DNA of 64,000 nt from Flagellimonas oceanensis (GTDB lineage: Bacteria > Bacteroidota > Bacteroidia > Flavobacteriales > Flavobacteriaceae), in assembly GCF_003992595.1 (NCBI RefSeq), contig NZ_RZNA01000048.1:83537-147536 (forward strand). Direction: 5' to 3'. The notes below the pieces were generated by a model that saw only the letters and a list, made by a program, of their open reading frames with translations, was not told the origin of the DNA and ran no database searches. Shown here piece by piece: positions 29,144-38,106 of the stretch (position 1 is its first letter; each line of letters starts with the position of its first letter). A program made the translations under genes and the position numbers.

Positions 29144-30565
29144 TTACACTTTAGCAATATTCTTGATCATGTTGCCAAAAATGAAGAGATGGAAAGGGAG
29201 TACCGAATACCAATACAGTCGTCCCAACAAACCTTTGGGTCGAAAGGTAGCAGTTTGATAAAGCTTCCCATCTTCAATTTTAAATTCCAACCACGCCTCT
29301 CCCGGGGTTTTCATTTCGGCAAATAGGAGTAGACGCTTGTTTTTTTTATCTGCTAACAGCACTCGCCAAAAGTCCAATGCATCGCCAGGAAAAATTTTAT
29401 CGGGATGGGTACGTCCACGCCGCAGTCCTGGTCCGCCGACCAGCTTGTCCAAGAACCCTCTCGCTTTCCATAGCCAATTGCCATAGTACCAACCGTTTTC
29501 GCCACCGATACGCCAAACATTTTCCAAAACGGCTTCTTCATTTTTGATTTTGATGGATTTTTTGTCCCGTAGCACACCGTACTTGGGTACTTGGATGTAG
29601 TTTTCGAGATCCTCCTTGATCTGTCCACTAGCAATACTATCCTTCCAACTACTGATCACGAGGTTTTGTTCAATTTTTTTGAAGGCTAAATCAATGGCTT
29701 CTTCATAGGTGTGCGTTTCTATGCCCAGCATTTCCTGTAGGCGATTGTCTTGCGCGATGACCTCCATTTTCATGCTGTCCACAAGGTTCATGGCCAATTT
29801 ATAGGAGGTTGAGGTCACAAAATAAAGCCAGTAAGATGAAAGTTTTGGAGTCATCACAGGAACGGTGAAAATCCAGTTTTTGAATCCACGCACTTTGGCA
29901 TACCCATGGAGCATATCTTTATAGGTAAGAATGTCGGGTCCGCCAATATCAAAAGATTGATCGTAGGTTTCTTTGTTGCCCAAAACTTCGGTAAGGAATT
30001 GAATCACATCGCGAATGGCAATCGGCTGCGTTTTGGTAAGTACCCATTTAGGTGTGATCATCACAGGCAATTTTTCGCAGAGATCACGAATGATTTCAAA
30101 AGAGGAACTTCCAGAGCCAACAATGATTCCCGCGCGGAGCACTGTAACATCAAAAGGTCCTTTGTAAAGAATTTCTTCCACATTTTTTCTGGAGCTAAGA
30201 TGCTTGGAGAGTTCTTCATCATTCACAATGCCACTGAGGTAGATTACCTGTTTGCATTGGGTGTTCTCTAAAATGGTGTTGAAGTTTTTGGCCGCTTGTG
30301 CCTCTTTTTCATCAAAATCGGTAACCGACGATGTCATGGAGTGTATCAGGTAGTAGGCGGAATCAATATCCTTGGGCACTTGTTGTTTTTCTGGATCATC
30401 CAAAAAATCAATCTCAACAATATCAATTTTGGAGCGGGTCTTAGCGTCGACAGAAAGTCGTTTTTCGTCTCGAACAGCACAAACAACACTATGTCCCATA
30501 TCCAAAAGTTTGGGCAACAACCGCATACCGATGTAGCCATTGGCCCCTGTCAGCAATATTTTCAT
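29144..30565 (-). CDS. SDR-family NAD(P)-binding protein with C-terminal DUF2867
   Basis: 473 residues. The N-terminal extended-SDR Rossmann fold has the TGANGYIG nucleotide-binding motif at residues 7-14; VLRAGIIVGSGSSSFE and the FDIGGPDILTY segment are typical of NmrA/UDP-sugar epimerase-like members. The C-terminal about 150 residues (WRIGGENGWYYGNWLWKARG, GDALDFWRVL) match DUF2867, a lipid- or polyketide-cyclase-like fold. The substrate is unknown. Its start overlaps the stop of the upstream gene by four bases (ATGA), so the two are translationally coupled. Confidence 0.85.
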   Translation of the reverse strand: MKILLTGANGYIGMRLLPKLLDMGHSVVCAVRDEKRLSVDAKTRSKIDIVEIDFLDDPEKQQVPKDIDSAYYLIHSMTSSVTDFDEKEAQAAKNFNTILENTQCKQVIYLSGIVNDEELSKHLSSRKNVEEILYKGPFDVTVLRAGIIVGSGSSSFEIIRDLCEKLPVMITPKWVLTKTQPIAIRDVIQFLTEVLGNKETYDQSFDIGGPDILTYKDMLHGYAKVRGFKNWIFTVPVMTPKLSSYWLYFVTSTSYKLAMNLVDSMKMEVIAQDNRLQEMLGIETHTYEEAIDLAFKKIEQNLVISSWKDSIASGQIKEDLENYIQVPKYGVLRDKKSIKIKNEEAVLENVWRIGGENGWYYGNWLWKARGFLDKLVGGPGLRRGRTHPDKIFPGDALDFWRVLLADKKNKRLLLFAEMKTPGEAWLEFKIEDGKLYQTATFRPKGLLGRLYWYSVLPFHLFIFGNMIKNIAKV

Positions 30566-30987
30566 ATATCTTCTAAGTTGGTGGGTAGGTTGTCCGCACG
30601 GTGGTCCATTAATTTACGGAAAAATCGTTGTATGGCCTTGGTGTCCGCCTTTACTTTTATAAAATAATGGTCCATATAAATGGAGTAAATGCCAATATCC
30701 CCCTTGTACACGTTTAATTTATAGTAGGGAATGATGAGACCATAGGTTTCCAATCGGGAACGGAACCGAACAATGATGCCGTTTGGACGTATTTCAACAT
30801 TACAGGTATTGGTGCTGTTATCCAAAATAAGCAGGTTATAGATGTCGATACTGGCTTCGGTAATGTGCAATTTTGGGGAGCCGATACCCCCCATGGCAAA
30901 GCGCTCTTTGATGGGAAAAGGTTTGCCAACGGCTTCGTCAATTTTTTTGATGATTTTTTTGTCGTTGTAGGAGACGTTCAATAGCAT
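30562..30987 (-). CDS. Small protein of unknown function coupled to the SDR gene
   Basis: 141 residues, no signal peptide or membrane segment. Beta-rich core (YNLLILDNSTNTCNVEIRPN, YGLIIPYYKLNVYKGDIGIYSIY) and a basic helix near the C-terminus (AIQRFFRKLMDH). I do not recognise the family. The four-base overlap with the SDR gene suggests they act together; it is divergent from argS with a 94-base gap. Confidence 0.75.
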   Translation of the reverse strand: MLLNVSYNDKKIIKKIDEAVGKPFPIKERFAMGGIGSPKLHITEASIDIYNLLILDNSTNTCNVEIRPNGIIVRFRSRLETYGLIIPYYKLNVYKGDIGIYSIYMDHYFIKVKADTKAIQRFFRKLMDHRADNLPTNLEDI

Positions 30988-31052
30988 ATTTAAAATTAAT
31001 CAAATTACGGCGGACCAATTGGTCAAGGTGTGGTAAAAGCCCAAAAAATACG

Positions 31053-31060
31053 TAGTTTTG
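31053..31060 (+). promoter_or_regulatory. Predicted -7 element of argS
   Basis: TAGTTTTG matches TAnnTTTG and lies 21 bases before the argS ATG. No convincing -33 TTG at the right spacing. Confidence 0.45.
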
Positions 31061-31081
31061 CGCTCTGAAAACCCTTTATAG

Positions 31082-32860
31082 ATGAGTTTGCAGAATGATT
31101 TGACCCAAAAAGTAATCGAGGCGGTAAAACAACTGTACCAAGTTGAGCTGCCTACGGTGGAATTTCAACCTACCCGAAAGGATTTCGAAGGTGATATTAC
31201 CGTTGTGGTATTTCCCATGTTGCGGCAAATCAAAGGGAACCCGGTTCAGATTGGGACCAAGATAGGGGAGTACTTGGTCGAAAACGTTGATGAGGTATTG
31301 AAATGCAATGTGGTACAGGGCTTTTTGAATATTGTTATTGCTGATAGTTACTACCTTAATTTCTTCAACGGCATTTTTGATGAAACAGATTTTGGTTATG
31401 TAAAATCCCAGTCCGATGATGCGGTAATGGTGGAATATTCATCCCCAAACACCAATAAACCATTGCACTTGGGACACATCCGCAACAATCTTTTGGGCTA
31501 TTCTGTGGCGGAGATTTTGAAGGCTTCGGGCAAGAAAGTGTACAAAACCCAGATCATTAATGACCGAGGTATCCACATCTGTAAAAGTATGTTGGCTTGG
31601 CAGAAGTTTGGAGAAGGTGAAACCCCAGAATCTTCCGGTTTGAAAGGTGACCACTTGGTGGGAAAATATTATGTGGCTTTTGATCAGGCGTACAAAAAAC
31701 AGATTGCCGAGTTAATTGAGGCAGGTGCTCCGAAGGAGAAAGCTGAAAAAGAGGCGCCTATTTTGTTGGAAGCCCAAGATATGCTCCGTAAATGGGAAGC
31801 TGGAGATGATCAGGTGGTCGGTCTTTGGAAAAAAATGAACGGCTGGGTGTATGATGGTTTTGATGCCACCTATAAAAACTTGGGCGTTGATTTTGATACC
31901 TTGTACTACGAGAGCGATACTTATTTGCTGGGTCGTGATGTAGTGAAGGATGGATTGGAACGCGGGGTTTTCTTTAAAAAAGAGGATGGTAGTGTTTGGA
32001 TTGACCTGACCGATGATGGCTTGGATGAAAAAATCGTATTGCGTTCCGATGGCACTGCAGTGTACATGACGCAGGATATCGGTACGGCCATTCAACGGGT
32101 AACGGATTACCCTGACATTAGTGGAATGGTGTACACGGTGGGCAATGAACAGGATTATCACTTCAAGGTCTTATTCTTGATCTTGAAGAAACTGGGTTAT
32201 TCTTGGGCGGAACAGTTGTACCATTTGAGCTATGGTATGGTGGACCTCCCCAGTGGTAAAATGAAGAGTAGGGAAGGTACCGTAGTGGATGCGGACGACC
32301 TTATCAAAAATATGGAGGATACTGCCGAATCCATTTCCCAAGAATTAGGCAAGTTGGACGGTTATTCCGAGGAGGAGAAAAAGCAATTGTACCGAACCAT
32401 AGGTTTGGGTGCCCTTAAATACTACATTTTAAAAGTGGACCCGAAGAAACGCATCCTTTTCAACCCTGAAGAATCGGTGGATTTCCAAGGGAACACGGGG
32501 CCGTTTATTCAATATACCTACGCTAGGATTCAGTCTATTTTAAGGAAGGCTGACAAGGTCAGGTCCAGCGCAGTTGAGACCACTATGGACTTGCACGAAA
32601 AAGAAAAGGAGTTGTTGAAGCAGATTCAATTGTTTCCGGAAACGGTTCAGTTGGCGGCGGAAAACTATAGTCCGGCCTTGATTGCGAACTACACCTACGA
32701 TTTGGTAAAGGAATTCAATTCGTTTTACCAACAGGTCTCTATTTTGGGGGAAACCGATGAGCAGAAGAAAAACTTTAGAGTACAGCTATCGCAAAAAGTG
32801 GGCGAGGTAATTCAATCTGCATTCCGCTTGTTGGGTATTGATGTTCCTGAAAGGATGTGA
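31082..32860 (+). CDS. argS: Arginyl-tRNA synthetase
   Basis: Charges tRNA-Arg; 592 residues, class I. The N-terminal additional domain covers about residues 1-110. The HIGH-type motif is His129-Leu-Gly-His132 in NTNKPLHLGHIRN, and the second signature is SGKMKSREGTVV. The C-terminal anticodon-binding DALR-type helical domain ends QSAFRLLGIDVPERM. Stand-alone gene with a predicted promoter in the gap upstream. Confidence 0.97.
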   Translation: MSLQNDLTQKVIEAVKQLYQVELPTVEFQPTRKDFEGDITVVVFPMLRQIKGNPVQIGTKIGEYLVENVDEVLKCNVVQGFLNIVIADSYYLNFFNGIFDETDFGYVKSQSDDAVMVEYSSPNTNKPLHLGHIRNNLLGYSVAEILKASGKKVYKTQIINDRGIHICKSMLAWQKFGEGETPESSGLKGDHLVGKYYVAFDQAYKKQIAELIEAGAPKEKAEKEAPILLEAQDMLRKWEAGDDQVVGLWKKMNGWVYDGFDATYKNLGVDFDTLYYESDTYLLGRDVVKDGLERGVFFKKEDGSVWIDLTDDGLDEKIVLRSDGTAVYMTQDIGTAIQRVTDYPDISGMVYTVGNEQDYHFKVLFLILKKLGYSWAEQLYHLSYGMVDLPSGKMKSREGTVVDADDLIKNMEDTAESISQELGKLDGYSEEEKKQLYRTIGLGALKYYILKVDPKKRILFNPEESVDFQGNTGPFIQYTYARIQSILRKADKVRSSAVETTMDLHEKEKELLKQIQLFPETVQLAAENYSPALIANYTYDLVKEFNSFYQQVSILGETDEQKKNFRVQLSQKVGEVIQSAFRLLGIDVPERM

Positions 32861-33036
32861 TATAAGACAAGGTGCCATTTAGGATTTTGTTATATTATAT
32901 TTATAGTGCGTTATTCGAATATCTTGAAGAATAAATCTATAGTATTTAAAACCTAAGAGTGTTAAAACATAGGGGATGGATTCTTTTTTTTGTAGAAAAA
33001 ATATTACCTTGGGAAGGTTAACTAACCATTATCACT

Positions 33037-33945
33037 ATGAAATATCTTACTTTTTTATGCTCTATTACTTTATTCATTTTTGGTTGTTCCGATGATAGTA
33101 CTTCAAATCAGGGACAGGAATTAAATCTTGAAAGAGAAATTTCATTCATCCATAACGGGGAGAAATTGTCAATTACAGTTGACTTGAATGGCAATGAGCC
33201 CGAATATGTTCAAAATAAAAATTTTTCAATAATTAATGAGGTTCTATCATCAGACAACTCGGTGGTTTATATAAACCCTAAAAATGATTTTCCAGTTATT
33301 TTTGAAGATGATATTTCTTTTCATGAGTATATGATTAAAGAACAGAAGAATGATAATTATTTAATTAAAGCTAAATCTAAGGGTGAACAATCTCTAAGTA
33401 ACCCGTATGATTACTTTTGGGAATCCAATTTTACTATTTATGAACATGAGCTATTTGGAGGCAGGAGTTTTGTTTCTCATCTCAATGGTGGTTCTTCAAA
33501 TGCAGAATCGTATTCATCTCAAAACCCTAATTTAAAAACTTGTGAATACTTTGGGTTTAGTTTCAATGATAAAATTAGCTCTTTAAAATTAAAAAATTGT
33601 TATCTAGTTCTTTATGAACATATAAATTATGAAGGAAAGAAAATCATTCTGGATTACCGTCAATATGGTACCTATAATATTGAAGGTTCTTATTCAAATT
33701 TAGGTGCAGTGAAGTTCAGGAGTTTTTACGAGGAGCCTGGAACTGGTGGTAATATTTCTCACTGTAATACTTCATGGTTTTGCAGTAATTGGGGAGATGA
33801 AATCTCATCATTTTATGGAACTTATGGTAAAATAGGCTCATTGACCCCTAATCCTAACTTAGACCCTGCATGTGGCAATACAGGAGGAGGTGGTGGGGGT
33901 GGAACTTTGCCAACTCCACCTTATGAACAACTTCCAATCAAATAA
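33037..33945 (+). CDS. Lipoprotein with betagamma-crystallin-like motifs
   Basis: 302 residues. The lipoprotein signal MKYLTFLCSITLFIFGC puts the lipidated Cys at 17. From about residue 129 two crystallin-type units appear: FTIYEHELFGG with NDKISS (177-182), the (N/D)(N/D)xx(S/T)S Ca-binding signature, then YLVLYEHINYEGKK. A further GDEISS lies at 253-258 in a Cys-containing WFCSNWGDE segment. The tail is Gly- and Pro-rich. Base composition is visibly more AT-rich than the neighbours, hinting at transfer. It faces the TonB receptor tail-to-tail, 13 bases apart. The domain call is by motif only. Confidence 0.65.
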   Translation: MKYLTFLCSITLFIFGCSDDSTSNQGQELNLEREISFIHNGEKLSITVDLNGNEPEYVQNKNFSIINEVLSSDNSVVYINPKNDFPVIFEDDISFHEYMIKEQKNDNYLIKAKSKGEQSLSNPYDYFWESNFTIYEHELFGGRSFVSHLNGGSSNAESYSSQNPNLKTCEYFGFSFNDKISSLKLKNCYLVLYEHINYEGKKIILDYRQYGTYNIEGSYSNLGAVKFRSFYEEPGTGGNISHCNTSWFCSNWGDEISSFYGTYGKIGSLTPNPNLDPACGNTGGGGGGGTLPTPPYEQLPIK

Positions 33946-33958
33946 TTCAAGAATAATA

Positions 33959-36529
33959 CTAAAGGAATGAAATTCTAAAACTCACATTCGGGGTAATGCC
34001 CAATGAAAAGTTTTCAATAGTTTCAATTTCATCATCCTCGTTGACCCGATAATATTTGTTGAGCGTATTTTTTCTATCCGTGAAATTTAAAATGGACAGT
34101 CCCGCATTGGCTCGTATGGTCCTGCTTATTTGAAAATTGTAGATAGCAGATGCATCAGCTCTAAAATATTCAGGTAATCGACTATTGTTCGGAGATTGGA
34201 AATTGATTCTAGGTGGATAGTAATTTTGATCCAAACCTTCATCTCCTTCAACAGGCTCTGTAAACGGCTTACCGGTCCTGTAGTTCAAACCAATACTCAA
34301 TTTCAGGTCCTTGTAGGTGTAGGTGCTGGCAAAGGTAACCGTGTGCCTAATGTCCAGATTGTTGGGGAAAGATTGCGGTACAATCGAATCGAAAGTGTAA
34401 TCATTTTTGTTGTAGGCATAGCTCAACCAAGTGCTGTAGTTGTCTCCTTTTTTGTTGATGAGCAGTTCAACTCCCTTTACATCATAACTCCCTATTTCTC
34501 CCGAAAATTGATAAGGGTTTTGAAATCCTTGGGTGCTCGTACTGATACCGTCCACATTTTTGTAAAAACCTTCGACCCCAACATATAAATTATTTTTTTC
34601 GTAGTTAATGCCAACGGATCCTTGCTTGCTCTTGGTTACAGGAAGTGTGCTGTCATTGGATAAAATCCATCGTCGTTTTTCAATGCCTAAAAAGTTTTGC
34701 TCCAAATCTATGATTTGATTGGTGGTCTGGCTTTTGAATTCTCCCAAGACCTCGGCCCGCACATAATTGGCCAATTTGAAATTTAGGTTGATTCTTGGTT
34801 CGATCAACAATTTTTTGAAGGTGTCCAGGTTCTCAATAAAGTTAAAGCGGGCACCGATTTTTCCAATGAATTTGTTCTCAAAAGAACTATACCCAAATTC
34901 TGTGTATGGGGCATGGATTCGGGCAACGTCTATAACTTTGCTGAAGAAGTCAGGTTGATTGATTTCGGTAAAGTTTTTTATTCCCGTTTCTATATATTGA
35001 TACCCATTGTTCCAACTGAATTGATCCGTTAGGATATAATTTGTGTTGAATTTGAGCGCATTTTCCGTTACTTGGTTGTTCTGGAACAACTGCTGTATCT
35101 GATTGCTGAAAATGTTTTGTGCATCCAAATTGTACTTGGAGTAATAGATGTTAAGGTGTGTCGAAAACCTATCTGTCCAATTGCTCTGTAATTGCCCGCC
35201 AACGGAGATATTATCCTGTTTCAGTAGACTGACGTTGGTTTCACCTGCGGAGACATTGTTTTCTTCAAATTTTAAATTGTTTTTGATATGGATGGCACTC
35301 AACCGGATTTTATGGTCATCGTTGAGGTCGTAAAGTATTTTTCCTGAAAAGTCATAGAAGAAAAATTCTTCATCCCTAATGAATTCATCATCAACGGTGC
35401 TATTGTTTTGAAGGGTAATTTCACTGTCCTGAAAGGCCCTGTTGATGAACTGTTTGTAGGTGGGTGTGCTCAAAAAGTCGGTAGCGGAACGTCGCGCCGA
35501 AAATTGAACTCCCAAGTTCCTTGTTATGGGGACTTCTGTGTAAAGGTCACCACTGATTAGATTAAATCCGCCGCCTCCTTTAAAGAATTCTGGCACTTTG
35601 TTGCCCGTTTCCATTTGGATGACGCTGCTTACCCCATCGCCAAAGTTGGCGGGTGTCCCGTTTTTGTACACGGTCACTTTATCGGTTTGATAGGGGTTGA
35701 AAGCGGAAATCAGTCCGAAAAAATGTCCTGATTGATACATTTTGATTCCGTTCCAGAGGATAAGGTTCTGGTCGTTGGTCCCTCCACGGACATTGATGTC
35801 CGATACGGTTTCGTCAATACTTTTGATGCCTGGCAAGGCTTGGACCGTTTGCAGGATGTCAGGTTCAATCAACCCTGGGAGAATTCCGAACTCGGCGGTA
35901 TTCAATGTGATGCTTGCATCGGTTTCCTTGATAATTCCCGAGGTAAGGTATTTGTACACGAACACTTCATCCAACTGTTCATAATATGGGGACATCAGTA
36001 TTTTGGGGCATCCGTTTTGCTTCAATAGGCTCTCAACTTTCACGTATTTGGTCACATATCCCAAATAACGAATTTGCAGAGATGCTTCACGGGGGATGTT
36101 TTCCAAAGAAAATGTACCGTTGTTATCTGTGATTTTTGCGATATCGGTACCCAAAACCTCTACTGTGGCACCCATTACGGTGTTGTCCGCAAAATTGTCC
36201 AAGACAATTCCGCAGATTTTCACTCGATCATTTTTGGAAAGGGTGTAGTAGCGATTGTTTAGTTTTTCTGTTTCGATACGGAATGTATCCTCGATGTAGC
36301 TCAGAATTTCTTCAATGGAGTTGAGGTTTTCGGGAACAACAATGGTAAGTCCATCCAAATCCTCATCGATATATGAAAATTTGATATCATAGCGGGTTTC
36401 CAATGACTTCAAATAGGACACAAGGTCAATGGAAGACCGTTGCTTTTCCTGTGCATTGATGTTGCATAGCAGGAAAAACATAAAACCGAGGGCGAAGCCT
36501 AAATGTTTATTGTTGTGTGTTCCCAGCAT
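33959..36529 (-). CDS. TonB-dependent receptor with STN signalling domain
   Basis: 856 residues. Signal peptide (FALGFMFFLLCNINAQ), then an STN-type domain at about 30-98 (SYLKSLETRYDIKFSYID, SIEEILSYIEDTF), a CarboxypepD_reg domain at 107-190, a TonB plug (VQALPGIKSIDETVSDINVRGG) and a beta-barrel ending in the aromatic FRISFL. The STN domain is the part that talks to a FecR anti-sigma factor, and fecR lies directly upstream with a 23-base overlap. No SusD is adjacent, so it resembles FecA-type receptors more than glycan SusC proteins. The imported ligand is unknown. Confidence 0.9.
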   Translation of the reverse strand: MLGTHNNKHLGFALGFMFFLLCNINAQEKQRSSIDLVSYLKSLETRYDIKFSYIDEDLDGLTIVVPENLNSIEEILSYIEDTFRIETEKLNNRYYTLSKNDRVKICGIVLDNFADNTVMGATVEVLGTDIAKITDNNGTFSLENIPREASLQIRYLGYVTKYVKVESLLKQNGCPKILMSPYYEQLDEVFVYKYLTSGIIKETDASITLNTAEFGILPGLIEPDILQTVQALPGIKSIDETVSDINVRGGTNDQNLILWNGIKMYQSGHFFGLISAFNPYQTDKVTVYKNGTPANFGDGVSSVIQMETGNKVPEFFKGGGGFNLISGDLYTEVPITRNLGVQFSARRSATDFLSTPTYKQFINRAFQDSEITLQNNSTVDDEFIRDEEFFFYDFSGKILYDLNDDHKIRLSAIHIKNNLKFEENNVSAGETNVSLLKQDNISVGGQLQSNWTDRFSTHLNIYYSKYNLDAQNIFSNQIQQLFQNNQVTENALKFNTNYILTDQFSWNNGYQYIETGIKNFTEINQPDFFSKVIDVARIHAPYTEFGYSSFENKFIGKIGARFNFIENLDTFKKLLIEPRINLNFKLANYVRAEVLGEFKSQTTNQIIDLEQNFLGIEKRRWILSNDSTLPVTKSKQGSVGINYEKNNLYVGVEGFYKNVDGISTSTQGFQNPYQFSGEIGSYDVKGVELLINKKGDNYSTWLSYAYNKNDYTFDSIVPQSFPNNLDIRHTVTFASTYTYKDLKLSIGLNYRTGKPFTEPVEGDEGLDQNYYPPRINFQSPNNSRLPEYFRADASAIYNFQISRTIRANAGLSILNFTDRKNTLNKYYRVNEDDEIETIENFSLGITPNVSFRISFL

Positions 36530-37421
36530 AAAAAAGTACGTTGTCTCCGTCTATTGTAAAATGTGTTTTGGAGGGGGTACTTATACTTTTTAACGCCATA
36601 TTCAGGTCTGTGTTGTTGAAAGACCCTGTAAATAAGAGGTTTGTGTCTATATTTTCTGTTGATACCTTTACGTTGAACTGTCTTTCGAGTTCGGCAAAAA
36701 CATATTTTAAAGGAATACTTTCGAAACTACTTTCGTTGTTCATCCAGGATGGTAAGGTGCCACTGGGTGTTCCAGTACTGATTAGTTTACCATTGATGAC
36801 CAAAAAAGAGTTTCCTGCGGGCAGTTTTATTTCCTCATTCTTATGGGTAACACTGACCAAGCCTTCGTAGCAGGTCACTTCAAAAAAGCCTTCTCTGTTT
36901 TCCACATTGAATTGTGTACCCAAAACGGCAACCGTTCCGTGGTCGGTGGAGACCGTGAATTTTTTTCCTTTGGCCACCTTAAAAAAAGCTTCGCCTTTTA
37001 GGTCGATGTTTCGGTTTTTATCCCATTTTTTTTCGCTGTAAGATATTTGGGAATCAGCATTCAGGAAAATTTCGGAATCATCTGGGAGTACTACTTCAGA
37101 ACGTTCGGCAAATTCAGTGCTCACTTTTTCGTTCAAAGTGTTTATGTAGAAATAAGAACCGGTAAGAAGCACAGCGATAACCGCAGCGACCCTGAGGAAT
37201 TTCTTGAAAGGGTTCAAGGAAATCACTTTTGGGGCATTGGCAATATGCTCATCTTTCAAGCGCATCAAGGCTTTTTCCGAATCAAAATCGGGAGCCATCA
37301 ATTTGCTTGAGACATCCTTGAGCTTTTGGTACGAGGCAAATTCTTCGGAATTTTCAAACTCTCGAAGCTCCTCACCGGAAAGCTCTCCGCTCAGCCATTT
37401 TGCCAAATAATTTTCTTGCAT
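36507..37421 (-). CDS. FecR-family anti-sigma factor
   Basis: 304 residues. A cytoplasmic N-terminus of about 74 residues is followed by one transmembrane helix (75-93, FLRVAAVIAVLLTGSYFYI), a periplasmic FecR domain (about 110-205, with EVVLPDDSEIFLNADSQISY and GEAFFKVAKGKKFTV), and a DUF4974-like C-terminal domain (LKYVFAELERQFNVKVS). It should hold the ECF sigma factor inactive until the receptor's STN domain signals. It overlaps the receptor gene by 23 bases and follows the sigma gene by 72. Confidence 0.92.
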   Translation of the reverse strand: MQENYLAKWLSGELSGEELREFENSEEFASYQKLKDVSSKLMAPDFDSEKALMRLKDEHIANAPKVISLNPFKKFLRVAAVIAVLLTGSYFYINTLNEKVSTEFAERSEVVLPDDSEIFLNADSQISYSEKKWDKNRNIDLKGEAFFKVAKGKKFTVSTDHGTVAVLGTQFNVENREGFFEVTCYEGLVSVTHKNEEIKLPAGNSFLVINGKLISTGTPSGTLPSWMNNESSFESIPLKYVFAELERQFNVKVSTENIDTNLLFTGSFNNTDLNMALKSISTPSKTHFTIDGDNVLFYAGNTQQ

Positions 37422-37493
37422 GGGTTCTGCTTTACATTATACAAACAACTACTTGCTGATTTACCCTACCGTAAAATCAAAATAATTGAATTT

Positions 37494-37994
37494 TTAAATT
37501 CCATCAATGTGTTCGCGCAAACTCTTGAGCGCCAAATGCATTCGTTTTTCTATCGCTTTTACGCTTACCCCTTCCATTTCGGCAATCTCTGCATACTTTT
37601 TACCATCAATTCTATTAAGTAAAAAGGTGGTTCGTTGGTTTTCGGGGAGGGCGTTTAGGGCATTGTCCAGTTTATCCTTGTATTCTTTTTCCTCCATTAA
37701 GAACTCTGGAGACTCATTGGTTCTATCTTTTACATGGCGGTCTGCATGCTTTAGCCTTACTTTTTCAGCCTTGATTACATTCAAGTATAGGTTGTTGGCC
37801 ACGGTATAAACGTAGGACTTGGCTTTTTCGGGACTTACCTTTGCACAGTTCTGCCACAGTTTCACAAAAGCTTCCTGCACGGCATCATGGGCTTTTTCTT
37901 CATTTCCGAATTTGTAGAAAATATAATTGAAGACCGTTTTGGAATGGGTCTTGAAAACTTTGCTGAAAACGTGGTCTTCACATACGTTGCTCAT
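37494..37994 (-). CDS. ECF-family RNA polymerase sigma factor (FecI-like)
   Basis: 166 residues with region 2 (VFNYIFYKFGNEEKAHDAVQEAFVKLWQN) and region 4 (NALPENQRTTFLLNRIDGKKYAEIAEMEGVSVKAIEKRMHLALKSLRE), no extra domains. First gene of a sigma, anti-sigma, receptor cascade; probably activates its own operon. A TATATTTG box on the minus strand (38024-38017) lies 22 bases upstream of its ATG, so basal transcription could come from the primary sigma. Confidence 0.93.
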   Translation of the reverse strand: MSNVCEDHVFSKVFKTHSKTVFNYIFYKFGNEEKAHDAVQEAFVKLWQNCAKVSPEKAKSYVYTVANNLYLNVIKAEKVRLKHADRHVKDRTNESPEFLMEEKEYKDKLDNALNALPENQRTTFLLNRIDGKKYAEIAEMEGVSVKAIEKRMHLALKSLREHIDGI

Positions 37995-38016
37995 GAAAGA
38001 AAGTTTGTTTAGGACT

Positions 38017-38028
38017 CAAATATATTTG
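38017..38028. promoter_or_regulatory. Overlapping divergent -7 boxes
   Basis: CAAATATATTTG is a 12-base palindrome that reads TATATTTG on both strands (38024-38017 minus; 38021-38028 plus). It could serve the ECF sigma gene to the left and the Asp-rich lipoprotein to the right. Confidence 0.4.
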
Positions 38029-38106
38029 AAAAATTTTAAGGAAAAGTAGGGTTTTTTTGGAGAGCGTTGTTTTAAAGTTGAATTATAACCCCAAAATTCA
38101 AACGTT

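Noticed and set aside
32981..33011. A TTTG plus TACCTTGG promoter for the crystallin-like lipoprotein gene
   Set aside because: The spacing is only about 12 bases, well below the 19-21 expected, so it is not listed.
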